Assembly (NCBI RefSeq): GCF_050624435.1
Contig: NC_134546.1
Span: forward strand, 40,751,501-40,815,500
Reading direction: 5' to 3'
Source of the DNA: Tenrec ecaudatus
Lineage: Eukaryota > Chordata > Mammalia > Afrosoricida > Tenrecidae
Length of the DNA: 64,000 nt
Within the stretch, counting starts at the first letter, position 1. Every line of letters begins with the position of its first letter. Made by a program: the position numbers and the translations under genes. The notes beneath the pieces were generated by a model. It saw only the letters and a program-made list of their open reading frames with translations, was not told where the DNA came from and did no database searches. Positions 21,623 to 33,526 of the stretch are shown here, one piece after another.

Positions 21623-23034
21623 CCACAACAGAGAGGGAGATGAAGCAACTATGTCAAAATATTAACAGTTGCTCAAATTGTGCAATTTATTTTAGAACTG
21701 GTGAAGGACACAGATTAATTTTTATTGACATCTCCATTATTTTCTTTAGAATTCCATCGCTTTAGCACGGCAAGCCAGGCAAAAAGGTTTGGATGAAACA
21801 ATAATTCAATCACTAGGCACTAACTAGACATTATCTAGAGTTTTTCAACTTAAAAAAACCTCCAATAGTAATTATTTATCTACATAACACCATGTGGTCA
21901 GGTATAAAATAGGGCTTACTGGGGAAAATTTACATTGAGTGAAGTAGCAAAATGCTAAAACCTGTGGACTCTCATCAACTCACAAAGATGCTTGCTTTGT
22001 TCAGTACAGCTGTACCACACACCACAGGGCGGGCTTCTAGTTGATAACTGTCCCTCTAATATTCCATGTACTTAAAGAGACAGAGGGCATAGGACAGCTA
22101 TGTTCGGGTGTAACAGTGGAACTTCCCTAGGGGAGAAAAGGCCTTAGTGGAAAAGACAAATTCTCAGGTCCGGTGGCAGATAGCAGTCTGTTTTCACTAA
22201 GTTCATTTCACTAAGTTGTCTCCTTAGTTAACACAAATGGGAAGGGAATCAGCCCCAGGAATATTTGGACTTGCCTTCACTCACAAAGTGCCCAGTGAAG
22301 ACTATCCCCGGCACCGTTTGCATCTCGGTGTAGGCATGCAACACAGCGGAGCTAAACTGGCTTTTCAGCAGAAGTGGCATTCTCCCCATGCTGTCTTTTT
22401 AAGGAAGCTTTGCTTTTCCTCTCTCTCACAGGTTAGAGTGAGCAGTGGCTTTCAGTCAGTTTCAACTAAGCGAATGAGGACAACACCCAGGAAGTTGAGG
22501 AACAACCAGCTAGAAGGGAGCTAGGTGTCTGCGTAGCTGGACAGGGCAGAGCTGTGTAAAGCTCAGGACAGCCTACTGGCTTAAGCTTGAAAGAAAGTGA
22601 AATAAAGTATCATGTCCAATCCTCTGCTATTTGTTATCAGTTAAAGCAACCAAATCGATGTCCAAATGGATGCAGTGTATGTCCACAAACAATACCTGCT
22701 CTATGAATCCACTCTCACAAACAATACCTGCTCTATGACATGGGATGCCCTCAGCTCTTGTCTTTTCAAGTGGGTTTCATTTTTCAAAACTCTAGTCCCA
22801 ACCTAGTAAGTTGATTTCATTACCTACTAATGGACAATTGGCAGTATAAAAACTACAGTGGATTTATATGGGTTGTTTACACATAAACACCACACACACA
22901 AGGGGGGGGGGTTGAGGTGTCCCTATTATAAGTGTTCGTTATCGTGGCCCCTATATTTCTGATGTTGCTTTGGGGGACAAAGGCGATCAACACACGGCAT
23001 CATTCATTAACAAATCGACCAGCTATCACACTCG
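21623..23034. other. Unassigned sequence with a short duplication
   Basis: A 23-bp unit starting CACAAACAATACCTGCTC is present exactly twice at 22684-22706 and 22716-22738. A plus frame 22237-22524 (95 codons) has no known domain; a pyrimidine tract and AG follow within it, but no exon can be supported. A (CA)n/G run lies at about 22890-22911. Confidence 0.5.
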
Positions 23035-23192
23035 TCCCTACTCCAAAGGGTTGGATTGACAGAGCGCCGGCAACAATGACCTCAAGCATAGCAACGATTG
23101 TGAGACGTGTGTAGAACCAGGTAGTGTCTTTTTTCGGTTGTACATATGGGGCTGCTATGAGTCAGAGCCAATGCTACAGCACAGAAGAACAA
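23035..23192 (+). mobile_element. RTE 3'-end fragment
   Basis: GGGTTGGATTGACAGAGCGC ... CTCAAGCATAGCAACGATTG ... GGGGCTGCTATGAGTCAGAG is the RTE tail in sense. Confidence 0.7.
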
Positions 23193-23264
23193 CAAGCTAT
23201 ATGCATCTTGCCACACTTTCCCCTCGAGGGGTCGATTTCTCATGCATCGTAGGATATATAGGAG

Positions 23265-23460
23265 ATGAAAACAAACTCACTGCCACCGAGTCAATATTGA
23301 CTCACAGTGAACCTATAGGACAGAGCAGAACTGCTCTTGTGAGTTTCTGAGACGGACTCGTTATGGGAGTACAAAGTTCCACCTTTCTCTCACAGAGCAG
23401 CTGGTGGCTTTGAACTGCTGACCTTGCTCAGCACTTAACCCTTATGCCACCACGGCCCAT
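23265..23460 (-). mobile_element. AfroSINE
   Basis: Antisense copy: ACTCACTGCCACCGAGTCAA start, 'gaacctataggacagagcag', 'tggtggctttgaactgctga' and the CACCACGGCCC end. Confidence 0.8.
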
Positions 23461-24056
23461 ATATGTGACAGTACATTGTAAATATGGAAAGCAATCCTAC
23501 AGTGAAGTGGTAAGTCTCACAGAAGATGCTGAATTTCATGAATGAAAGAAGGTGAAAGAATTACTTGACCTGCAGGAAACGTCACCATCAGAGTAATTAT
23601 TGATTGACAGGAGGAGAGCAGACGGAGTCTTAGATACAAGCGAAATCCTTGTAACTATACTCAGCAATTGTTTTAATTATTCAAATAATTATTGATCCAT
23701 GCACAAAGATAGATCTGAAATGCATTGTGTCCAGTGAAAGAAGACACATACGCACTATATACTGCATGAATTCATTTATTTACAATTCTAGAACAGGAAA
23801 AACTAACCTCTGATGACAGAAATCAGTGACTGGGCGGAATGTTGAATGGTACACAGGGGAGTTTTCTGGGGCGATGGAAATGTTCTGTCTTGTTCTGTCA
23901 GTGAATTTGTCAAGGTTGATTGAATGAGCTACTTTAAAGCTGACTAGTTTACTATAAATAAATTCTATCTCAAAAATGATCATACATACTCAGAGAAGCC
24001 TTTGGGAAAATTGATAAAGTCCCAAATAGTTCTGCAAAAAAAGAATAGCTCCTTGT
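23461..24056. other. Unassigned sequence
   Basis: No recognised repeat or gene; some similarity to generic L1 3' sequence cannot be excluded. Confidence 0.4.
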
Positions 24057-24565
24057 TTTAGTCTGGGTAGACTAGCGAAACAAATGTGTAGAAGCTCAGA
24101 AGTGTGCAACAGAGCACGTTATATAAAGAGTAATTGTATATTAAGAAAACATCCCAGCCCAGTCCAGATCAAGTCCATAAGTCTGATATTAGCTCATATG
24201 TCCAATACCAATGTATAAATTCCTCTTCAGACTCACACAACACATGCAATGATGCCAAATACAGGAAGATCACAGGCCAGTAGGTGGAAAGTCTAGTGGA
24301 TCCAGTGGTGGGGGAAGCATCACAACACTGGCAGGGGTCTTCGCGCGGCTCCTCCAGCTCCAGGGCTCTGCTCCATCAGCGTGTCCCCATGTGGCTTATC
24401 AACAGAAAGATGAAGCAGCGAGTGTGGGTCTAGCCTCCAGTGAGCTACTTATCTCTGTAGTGCCTCCAAAAAAGGTCATCAAGCTGGGACCTGATTGACA
24501 GGCTAACCTCCACTCCTTCACTCTTACTAGTCTCAAATTAACACCAGATTATGTAACTACCACTC
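24057..24565 (-). mobile_element. ERVL-type LTR, family X
   Basis: Antisense copy: 'ttagtctgggtagactagcg' at one end and GATTATGTAACTACCAC at the other, with AAGTCTAGTGGATCCAGTGG in between. Collinear with 3470-3990. Confidence 0.75.
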
Positions 24566-24717
24566 CTTTCAGGATCATACTGCAATTACCAAATAGAAAT
24601 TGTTCATAGGTGTATCATAGAGTTTTGTCAGGAAAAGTATTCACATCTCTAACAACTAACACTTGGTTAATTTTTGTTATAAGAACTATAATAATTGTCA
24701 TTAAAAACTATGTCCTC

Positions 24718-25376
24718 TGGGCCTCCACTCAAGTACTCCCTCAATGCAAGAATACTTTGTGCTATTAAATTGGCATTCTATGAAGCTCACCTTCCCGATA
24801 CAATCGGTGAGGACAAAGCGGGTAAATAAGCAAATGTGGTAAAGAAAGCTGATGGTGCCCTGCTATCAAAAGAGATGGCGTCTGGGGTCTTAAAGGCTTG
24901 AAGGTAAACAAGTGGCCATCTAGCTCAGAAGCAAGAAATCCCACATGGAAGAAGCACACCTGCCTTCATGATCACGAGGCACCGAAGGAATCAGTTATCA
25001 GGCATCAAAGAACAAAAAAATCATATCATTGTGTGCTCACCTCCCTGATATAATCGCTGAAGACAAATGGATACTTAAGCAAATGTGGCAAAGAAAGCTG
25101 ATAGTGCCTGGGGGAGGACAACAGAAATGTGGGTGAAGGGAGATGTCAGACAGTGCAAGATATGACAAAATAATAATTTGAAAATTATCAAGGGTTCATG
25201 AGGGAGCAGGGAGCAGGGAGGAAGAGGGAAAAATGAGGAGCTGATGCCAGGGGCTTGGGTGGAGAGTGGATGTTTTGAGAATGATGAGGGCAATGAATGT
25301 ACAAATGTGCTTTACACAATTGATGTATGTATGGATTGTGATAAGAGTGGTATGAGCCCCTAATAAAATGATTTTA
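24718..25376 (+). mobile_element. Family P retroposon, 5'-truncated
   Basis: Starts at the GGGCCTCCACTCAAGTACTC point, holds one ~200-bp module (about 24770-25030), the beginning of a second (25038-25108), then a deletion, then the 3' end with CCCCTAATAAAATGATTTTA. The partial second module shows internal repeat variation. Confidence 0.8.
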
Positions 25377-25424
25377 AAATATACTATAATATTGTATGGG
25401 AACATATTGAATGATACTAAAAGC

Positions 25425-25722
25425 ATCCAAATAAAAAGGAAAAGAATATAGTCTCTGTGCCAAAAAGAACTAGTTTATATTCAACCATTTCAAGAGGTAG
25501 CAAATGACCAAGAAGAAATGGTATTGAAGGAAGAACTCCAAGCTGCACTGAAAGTATCAGATAAAAACATGGCTACAGGAATTGATGGAATACCAATTGA
25601 AATGTATCAATAAGTTGATGAAGTTCTAGAAGCACTTAGCTGCTCTCATAAAGATTTATATCCTTGAAAATACTATACATCTATGTGTTAGAATCAACTT
25701 GAACACAGTGAGTTTGGTTGGT
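25425..25722 (+). mobile_element. RTE fragment and AfroSINE tail
   Basis: 25440-25640 follows the RTE linker/RT start ('aaccatttcaagaggtagca', 'gctacaggaattgatggaat'). From about 25640 an AfroSINE-like tail follows, ending CACAGTGAGTTTGGTTGG. Confidence 0.65.
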
Positions 25723-25904
25723 TTTGGTGATATACCTACATCTGGAGAAGTGCATGTGTATTCTTACATTTTTTACTAATGACAATATTTTAAGTTGAAC
25801 TTTAATTTTATAGAAAATTATATTTAAAAATAAATGAAAAGAGTTATAATAATTTTTACTGAGAACTTGATGCTTTCTTAAGGGTTTAAAGACTTGAAAA
25901 TCAT

Positions 25905-25975
25905 ATGAAACAGTTAAACTCAGTCCCACAGGGTGACTATGAATTGGAATCAACTAGATAGGGATAATTTTTTAT
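25905..25975 (+). mobile_element. AfroSINE 3' fragment
   Basis: CAGTCCCACAGGGTGACTAT then GAATTGGAATCAACTAGATA match the AfroSINE 3' part. Confidence 0.6.
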
Positions 25976-26431
25976 AGTTTTGTTTCTTGTTATGAAAAAA
26001 AATACCTTAGACATTTAAAATTTTCTTCCTGTATAATTAATACACATTAAAACAATATTGTTTTAATTTTCAATATTTTCTCATTGTAAAAAATAAACAA
26101 ATATAACATGAAAAAAATTGTGACATATATGTCAAATATGTTAACAATTTTTGTTTATCTTTTTACAGATAAACAGTCAAATGTTGTGTCCTTGTTGGAA
26201 GTGAATTGATTTAAATAATCAACAAATCTTTATTGAGAATTTATTATTCTAAGGGCTTGAGCTACAGCAGTGAAAACACAGACAAAAGTCCTCCCCTGCG
26301 GAGCTTACAATTTCCACTGGGAAAACAAGCACAAAAGACTTACATGAAGACATTAGAGAAGAGGAAGTGGGGTTGGGGAGTGGAAGGGGTGGGCAGTGAG
26401 ACTCGGACAATGAAGAATACAATGAGGTCGT
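25976..26431. other. Unassigned AT-rich sequence
   Basis: AT-rich with no recognised element in the first half. The region 26220-26340 has an old-repeat look (AATTTATTATTCTAAGGGC) but is not assigned. Confidence 0.4.
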
Positions 26432-26525
26432 TGTACTGTTAGGCACCATTGAGTCCATTCTGACCCATAGCGACCTGATCCACGACAAACACTGCCCAGA
26501 CCTGTGCCGTCCTCACAACCGTTCC
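26432..26525 (-). mobile_element. RTE 3'-end fragment
   Basis: Antisense RTE tail: 'gttaggcaccattgagtcca' ... 'acactgcccagacctgtgcc' ... CCTCACAACCGTTCC. Confidence 0.7.
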
Positions 26526-27106
26526 TTGAAGTGAAGTGAGGAAAAAAGTGAAGTGAAGTGAGGAAAAAAGTGGCTATCTGAGGGAAGAACCTGCCAGGCT
26601 TAGGAAATTACTAGAACTTAAACCCTAAGATGTGAGTCAACAAGGAAGCCATGGGGCCTGGTGCACAAGAACCTGCAAGCACAGGGCAGGAGTCAGGTAT
26701 GAGGAGGAGGGCTGGGGCGGGGGGGGGGGGAATTAAGGGCCAGCTTTATGAGGGTTGACCTTTTCCTAGACTGTATTACTGAGGCATCCTCTCCAGTTGT
26801 CTGTAATAGGACATCCTCTGTGCGTGTGGGTGTCCGTGTGCATTAATTCCCATCACTCCATGTTAGGTGTAGTACCTTGATGTCCTGCAATCAGCCCAAA
26901 GGAATTAAAAGGCCCCCGGCCCTCAAGCCAACCTCTGCTCTTATGTGTATCTTCCGTCTATCCAACTATTCAAGCTTGAAGCTCAGATCATCTTTCTTTT
27001 GCATCCCACACATTCATGTGCCTAAAAGTCCTAACAAACTTAGGCCCCTCTGGACCACTCACTTTTTCCCCCCACTTTAACTTCCCTTTTAATTAAAACT
27101 TATTTT
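26526..27106. other. Unassigned, with 22-bp tandem repeat and G run
   Basis: The unit AAGTGAAGTGAGGAAAAAAG+TG is exactly duplicated head to tail at 26529-26550 and 26551-26572. A G homopolymer lies at about 26719-26730. Otherwise not recognised. Confidence 0.5.
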
Positions 27107-28296
27107 TTAATCATTTTATTGGGGGCTCATACAATTCTTATCATAATCCATACATCCATCCATTGTGTCAAGCACATATGTACATTTGTTGCCATCAGCA
27201 TTCTCAAAACATTTGCCTTCTACTTGAGCCCTTAATATGTGCTGCTTATTTTTCCCCTCCCTCCCCACTCCCCCTTCCCTCATGAACCCTTCATAGTTCA
27301 TAAATTATTATTATTTTGTCATATGTTACACTGTCTGATGTTTCCCCCCACCCTCTTCTCTGCTGTCCCTCCCCCAGGGAGGAGGCTATACGTAGATTCT
27401 TGTAGTCGGTTCCCACTTTCTACTCCACCCTCCAGGCATTGCCACTCTCACCACCGGTCCTAAAGGAGCCATCTGTCCTGGATTCCCTGTTTCCAGTTCC
27501 TATCTGTACCGGTGTACATCCTCTGGTCTGGTCAGATTTGTAAGGTAGCATTGGGATCATGATAGTGGGGGAGAAGAAGCATTTAAGAACTAGAGGAAAG
27601 TTGTATGTTTCATTGTTGCTACCCTGCACCTTGACTGGCTCATCTCTTCCCTCACCCTCGGCCCTTCAGTAAGGAGGTGTCCAGTTGCCTACTGATGGGC
27701 TTTGCATCTCCACTCTGCATTCACCTACATTTACAATTATTTGATTTTTTTTGTTCTTTGATGCTTGATACCTGATCCCTTTGACATATCGTGGTCACAC
27801 AGGCTGGTGTGCTTCTTCCATGTGGGCTTTGTTGCTTCTGAGCTAGATGACCTATTGTTTATCTTCAAGCCTTTAAGACCCCAGATGCTATATCATTTGA
27901 TAGCCAGACACCATCAGCTTTCTTCACCATCTTTGCTTATGCACACATTTGTCCTCAGGGATCGTATCAGGAAGGTGGGCATCCACTTATATGATTTTTA
28001 GTTCTTTAATGTCTGATAACTGGTCTCTTCTACACCTCGTGGTCACACAGGCTGGTGTGCTTCTTCCACCTGGGCTTTGATGCTTCTCAGCTAGATGGCC
28101 ACTTGTTTAACTTCAAGCCTTTAAGACTGCAGGCGCTATATCTTTTAATAGCCAGCCACCATCAGCTTTCTTCCCATTTGCTTATGCACCCATTTGTCTT
28201 CAGCAATTGTTTCAGGAAGGTGTGCGTGCTGGAATGTCAATTTAGTAGAACTACGTGTTCTTGCATCAAGTAAGTGTTTGAGTGGAGGCCCAATTG
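27107..28296 (-). mobile_element. Family P retroposon with two internal modules
   Basis: Antisense copy with the 3' end at the left (TCATTTTATTGGGGGCTCAT). The ~200-bp module, recognised by AAGCCTTTAAGAC and 'gctggtgtgcttcttcca', occurs twice in tandem (about 27795-27985 and 28045-28235). It ends near the ATTGG-rich 5' truncation point 'gtggaggcccaattgg'. Confidence 0.8.
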
Positions 28297-28524
28297 GACC
28301 AGACACTTTTTAATTGACTTTGACTAATAATGATACCAAGTGTATCAGAGTAAAACTGGGCTCCATAGAGGTTTCAATGGCGGAATTTGGGGTGGGGGTG
28401 GGCAGAAGATGACCAGGTCTTTCTGCTGAGATGCCTCCTTGTAGCAAGTAAGTGCACAAACCATTTGCACTATGCAAGAATCCTTCAATTCCCAGAAATT
28501 TCTTCAATTTATCCTCTTTTCACA

Positions 28525-28745
28525 TTGGAATTCTGGTGGCATAGTGGATTATGTGTTGGGTTGCAACCAGGAAAGCCAGCAGTTCAAAACTACCAGCTGC
28601 TCTCCGAGAAAAAGATGAGGTTTTCTACTCCTGTAATGATTTACATACAGTCTCAGACTCTCACCAGCAGTTCTATTCTCTTCTATGGGGTTTCTGAGTT
28701 GGAATCAATTTAATAGCCGTGAGTTGGGGTTTAGTGTTTGTTTTA
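28525..28745 (+). mobile_element. AfroSINE
   Basis: ATTCTGGTGGCATAGTGGAT start, GAAAGCCAGCAGTTCAAAAC in the middle and TTGGAATCAATTTAATAGCC at the 3' end. Confidence 0.75.
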
Positions 28746-29115
28746 TTTGGGGCGGTTGGTTTTATTCTGTTGTTAGCCTTGAAGATTCTCTGAAACCTGT
28801 CCACATGGTTACCCTGCTGGTAATTGAAATATTGGTGATATAGTTTCCAGCATCATACTAAAACATAAATCACCACCATATGACATACTGACGGACTTAT
28901 AGCAGAATGTATGCATATATTTACATATATTTAATGTTTGAAAACATAATGAATATATACATAGTAGATCGATATAAATATGCACCTACATATCTGAGAA
29001 GTATTCCGTAACATAGAGACTAAAACCTGTGAAAGATAGAGCCTGTGCTACTGCCTGTCAAAAAAGGGAAAGTCAAATAATTTCCAGTAAAACCCATGGC
29101 TGAAAAAGTAGTAAG
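28746..29115. other. Unassigned AT-rich sequence
   Basis: No promoter elements of a U6 gene (proximal sequence element and TATA at the expected spacing) are evident just upstream of the U6-like segment. Confidence 0.4.
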
Positions 29116-29223
29116 GGGCTTGCCTCAGCAGCACAAATACTAAAATTGGAACGATACAGAGATAATCAGCATGGCCCCTGTGCAAGGATGACATGCAAAT
29201 TCGTGAAACGCTCCATATTTTTT
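29116..29223 (+). pseudogene. U6 snRNA pseudogene
   Basis: Full-length match to the U6 spliceosomal RNA pattern: 'actaaaattggaacgataca', CAGCATGGCCCCTG, AAGGATGACATGCAAATTCG and a terminal TTTT, with several substitutions (for example in the 5' stem-loop and GATAATCAG where GAAGATTAG is usual). Possible target duplications AAAAAGTAGTAAG (left) and AAAAAGTAAG (right), and the lack of an upstream snRNA promoter, favour a retrotransposed copy rather than a functional gene. Confidence 0.85.
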
Positions 29224-29589
29224 AAAAAGTAAGACTTTCCTGTCAAAAATGGAACTTTTCAAGACCTGGAAAAGCTAGACAGGCCCATCAAATTCTGATT
29301 CTCACACGTTTCACTGTTGATACAAATACACACATTAAAAAATGGCAGTTCCATCTATACGAGAGATCCTGATATGACTGCACACATATGTCGCTATCTG
29401 TCTAATGTTTTATATATATATGTGTGTGTATATATATGTATATATATATATATATATATCATGACTAATTTTAGTATCTCAATGACTACTCCTGATCCAC
29501 CACTCATCTCTCAGCCATCCAAGTGTGGCGATTTGCAGCTGCTGCGATGCTGTGAAGTACGCTGCCAGTCGCCCAAACACCAGCAGGAT
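29224..29589. other. Unassigned, with (TA)/(TG) microsatellite
   Basis: A TATA/TGTG-type simple repeat occupies about 29408-29460. The rest is not recognised. Confidence 0.5.
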
Positions 29590-29999
29590 TGCTCACGGTG
29601 GACAGGTTTCAGGTGAGCTTTCAGAGTCAGAAAGACTAGGTACAGGACTTGACAATCTATTTCTAAAAACATCTTGCAGTGGAAACCTGAATAGCAGCAG
29701 GACATTGTCTGATACAGGGCTAGGGTATGAACTCACTGAGAGCAGCCTGGGGAAGACCTGCCTCCTCTCAGGAAAAGAGATCGCATTTGCTGATGTGGCA
29801 CAACACAAAAATGAGAAGAGAGCTTTAAATGCCCACTATTAATTGGAATATGAAATGCATGAAGTGTGAACACATACTGATTGATTGCCTAAGCAGTAGT
29901 GAACTAAAATTGACTGGCACTGACTGGTTTGACTCAGACATTGTATAGTCTGCTATGGAAATGGAAAAGGGATAGTATCACATAATTGCCTAGGGGAGG

Positions 30000-30122
30000 A
30001 AGTGGGGAAATGAGGAGCTAATGACAATGAGTATTAAGAAAAACATAAAATGGATTGTTCTGAAATGATTAAATTTTGTGATATGTGAAGTATATCTCAA
30101 TAAAATATAATATAAAAATTAA
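30000..30122 (+). mobile_element. L1 3'-tail insertion in RTE-A
   Basis: The stretch AATTTTGTGATATGTGAAG then TATATCTCAATAAAATATAA is a typical L1 3' end with poly(A), and RTE sequence resumes after it at about 30150. Boundaries are approximate. Confidence 0.6.
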
Positions 30123-31577
30123 AAGCACATTCCTCAAGGCAGAAAAGACAGAAAATATTTTTAAAAAGAACATTTCAGGATCTATCTTGAAGTACAACAC
30201 TGTCTGTCATAGAATATTACGTAGACACCTGGCAGGAAGACTAATGACATGACTATTATTGAAATCCATATACCAACCACTCAGGCAAAACAAGATAAAT
30301 GACAACTATGTGTGTAAACCTTGCCTAATGGAATACACAGTAATCAAACTGACTGTATCTGTGGGAAGAGACCAGGGAGAATCTCAGTGTCTTCAACAGA
30401 ACAAAGCCAGAGGTCAACTGACGAACAGATCATCGATTACCCATGTGAAGTTCAAGCTCAAGAAAAATTTTAAAGTTCACAAGAGCCAAAATATGAACTT
30501 CAGTGCACACTGAGCACACCTGAATTCGTAGACCGCCTCAAGAATAGTACTGACAGACTGAACACTGTTGTCAGAGACCAGCTAAGCTGTATGACGTCAA
30601 GGATCGCATGAAAGGAGAAACAAGAAGTCCTTAAGAAGACAGGAAAGAAAGGAGTGTAACAGAGGAGGCTGTGGATACTGCTCTCAAATATAAAGTAGCT
30701 AAAACAAAAGATTAATATTCTAGGCATTAGTGAGCTGAAATGGATGGAAATTGGACACTTTGAATCAGATTATCATATAGTTTATGCCAGTAGTGACAAA
30801 TTCAAGATAAAATGGTGTCACACCATCAAAAAGGACATTTTGAGATATATCTTGAAGTAAATGCTGTCTGTGATACACACGGAAGAACATCCAGTTACTA
30901 AAACTATTATTCAAATTTATGCACCAACCACTAAGGCTGATGATAAAGAAATTTAAGAACTCTACCAAATTTCTCGGTGCGAATCCAGTCAGGCGCGAAA
31001 TCAAGAGGCACTCATAATTATTGGTAATTGGAATGAAAATTTTAAAAATTGAAGAGGAATAAATAGTTGTTGGAAAACATGTCCTGGATGATAGAAATGA
31101 AGCTAGAGATTGCATAATAGCATTTTGCAAGACCAACAATTTGTTCATTTCAGATATAATTTTCCACAACATAAAATGATACTACACATGGGGACTTCTG
31201 TAAATGGAATACATAGAAATCAAATTATTGCATATGTAGGAACAGATGATGGAGAAGCTCAATATTAACTGGCAAAATGAGGCCAGGGACTAACTGGAAC
31301 AGAGCATCAATTGCTCATATATAAGTTTGAGTTGAAGTTGAAGAATATTAAAACGTTTATGAGAGTCAAAGTACAATCTTGAGTTAACCCTCCCTGAGTT
31401 TTGAAACCATCTCAAGAACAGATTTGATGCATTGAACACCAATGACAAAAGTGCAGATGAGCTATGGGATGGCCTAAGGGACATCTTATATGAAGAAAAT
31501 AAAAAGTCACTAAAAAGCAATGAAATTTTAGAAAGATCAAAGTGGATGTCACAAGAGACTGAAACTTTCCCTTTCTT

Positions 31578-32433
31578 TAAAAATAAATCATTATATTGGG
31601 GGTTCTTACAGCTCTTATAACAATCCATATATCAATTGTATCAAGCACATTTGTACATATGTTGACATCATTTTCAAAACATCTTCGTTCTACTTGAGTC
31701 CTTGGTATCAGTTCCTCTTTTTGCTCTCCCTTCCACACCCTCCCACCTTTGTGAACCTTTGATAAATTATAAATTATCATTATTTTCATATCTTACACCA
31801 ACCAGTCTCCTTTCACCCACATTTTTGTTGTTCATCACCCCCCCTCAGGGAGGGGGTTAATACATTGATCATTGCAACCAGTTCCCGCTTTCTCCCCGTT
31901 CTGACCCCACCTTCCTTCTCCCCTCCTGGTATCACGACTCCCATGACTGTTCCTGAGGGGTTTATCTGTGTCAAGAGCTCTTATCTGTACCAGTGTACAT
32001 TCTCTGGTCTAGTTGGATTTGGAAGGTAGAACTGGGGTCATGATGGTGGGGGGATATGAGGAAGCATTAAAGAACTAGAGGAACGTTGTGTGTTTCGTCA
32101 GTACTATACTGCACCCTGGATGACTCATCCCTTCCTTGTGAACCTTCTGTGAGAGGATGTCCACTTGTTGACAGATGAGCTTTGTGTCTCTATTCTGACC
32201 TCCCTCACGACATCGATATGATGGTTTGTTTTGGATCTCCCATTAACACCTTGTAAGCACACAGGCTGGTGTGTTTCTTCAATGTGGGGTTTGTTGCTTC
32301 CCTGCTATATGGCCGCTTGTTTAACTTCAAGCCTTTAAGACCCCAGACACCACTATAGCTTCTAATAGCTGGGCACCATTAGCTTTCTTCACCACGTTTG
32401 CTTACATACCCATTTTGTCTTCAGGGATCATGT
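31578..32433 (-). mobile_element. Family P retroposon in RTE-B
   Basis: Antisense copy with A-rich tail at the left (AAAAATAAATCATTATATTG) and one module at about 32260-32420. Its flanks are related: GAGACTGAAACTTTCCC (from 31555) and GAGATGAAACTTGCTC (from 32434), an imperfect target duplication, and the RTE continues directly after. Confidence 0.8.
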
Positions 32434-33013
32434 TGAGATGAAACTTGCTCTTGCTCTTAAAATAGATAAAGCAACAACAAAAAGAACTATTATGAATAAA
32501 AAAGGACATGTTTTGGTCATAAAAAAATTAGCTGAAGCAAATGGAAGAAAGGATGAAGTAAAAGATCTACACAGAAATTTCCAAAGGGCAGCTCAAGAAG
32601 ACAAAATAAAGTATTATAATGAAATATGTAAAGACGTGGAATTAGAAAACCAAAAAAGGAAACACACACTAAACACATCTTAAACTGAAAAAAACTGAAG
32701 GAAAAAAATCAAGTCTTGAGTTGTAATATTGAAAGATTCTACGGGGAAAGTATTGAATGATGCAAGCAGCACCAAAAGAAGACGATCGCACGGTCACTGT
32801 TCCGAAGAGAATTCGTTAACATCGAGCCATGCCAAGAGGTAACACGATCAAGAATTAATTGTATTGAAAGAAGTCCAAGCTGCACTGAAGGTATTACAAG
32901 AAACAAGGCTACAGGAATTGACAGAATAACAAGTGACCAACTGACACATTTCAACAAGTTGATGAAGCGTTGGAAACACTCACTTCCCTTTTCCAAGAAA
33001 TTTGGAAGATCTG

Positions 33014-33526
33014 ACTGTGTGTTGCAGTTACATAATTTCCTGTCAACTTGAGTGAAAGAGGGGAGTCTAGACTGTCAATCAGGTCATAGCCAATAATGCC
33101 TCTATGAGGGCCTGCCCTTCTCCTGAGTTCTCTGGGAACTCCTGTCTTCCTCCCTGGTGGCAGGACACACACTCTCTGCTGCACCTTCTGGTTGACAAGC
33201 CTCATGAAGCCACAATGACCACAACCAGAGCCCTGGAGTTGGGAGAGCCACATGGAAAGCCACTCCAGTGCTGAGATGCTTCCACAAGACTTTTCATCCA
33301 CCGGCCTTCTTCCTGCTTCTGGCATCATTGCATGCGCTGCATGATTCTGTAGATGAATTTATGGACTAGTGTCGGACATATGGGCTAATATCAAATTTGT
33401 GGACTTGATATGAACTGGGCCAGGATGTTTTCTTACTATATAATTACTCCTGAATATAAAACTCTTTCCTACACATACATGAATGTCTCTGGATTTGTTG
33501 CTTTAGTCAACCCAGATTAACATACC
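33014..33526 (+). mobile_element. ERVL-type LTR, family X, in RTE-B
   Basis: Starts near TGTGTTGCAGTTACATAAT and ends AACCCAGATTAACATACCA. RTE resumes with TGAATGGAAGAGATCC, the expected continuation. The 5-bp duplication is not clear after decay. Confidence 0.75.

Noticed and set aside
22237..22524. 95-codon frame with an internal pyrimidine-AG as a coding exon
   Set aside because: No similarity to a known protein that I can name and no partner exons; the frame length is within chance for the region.
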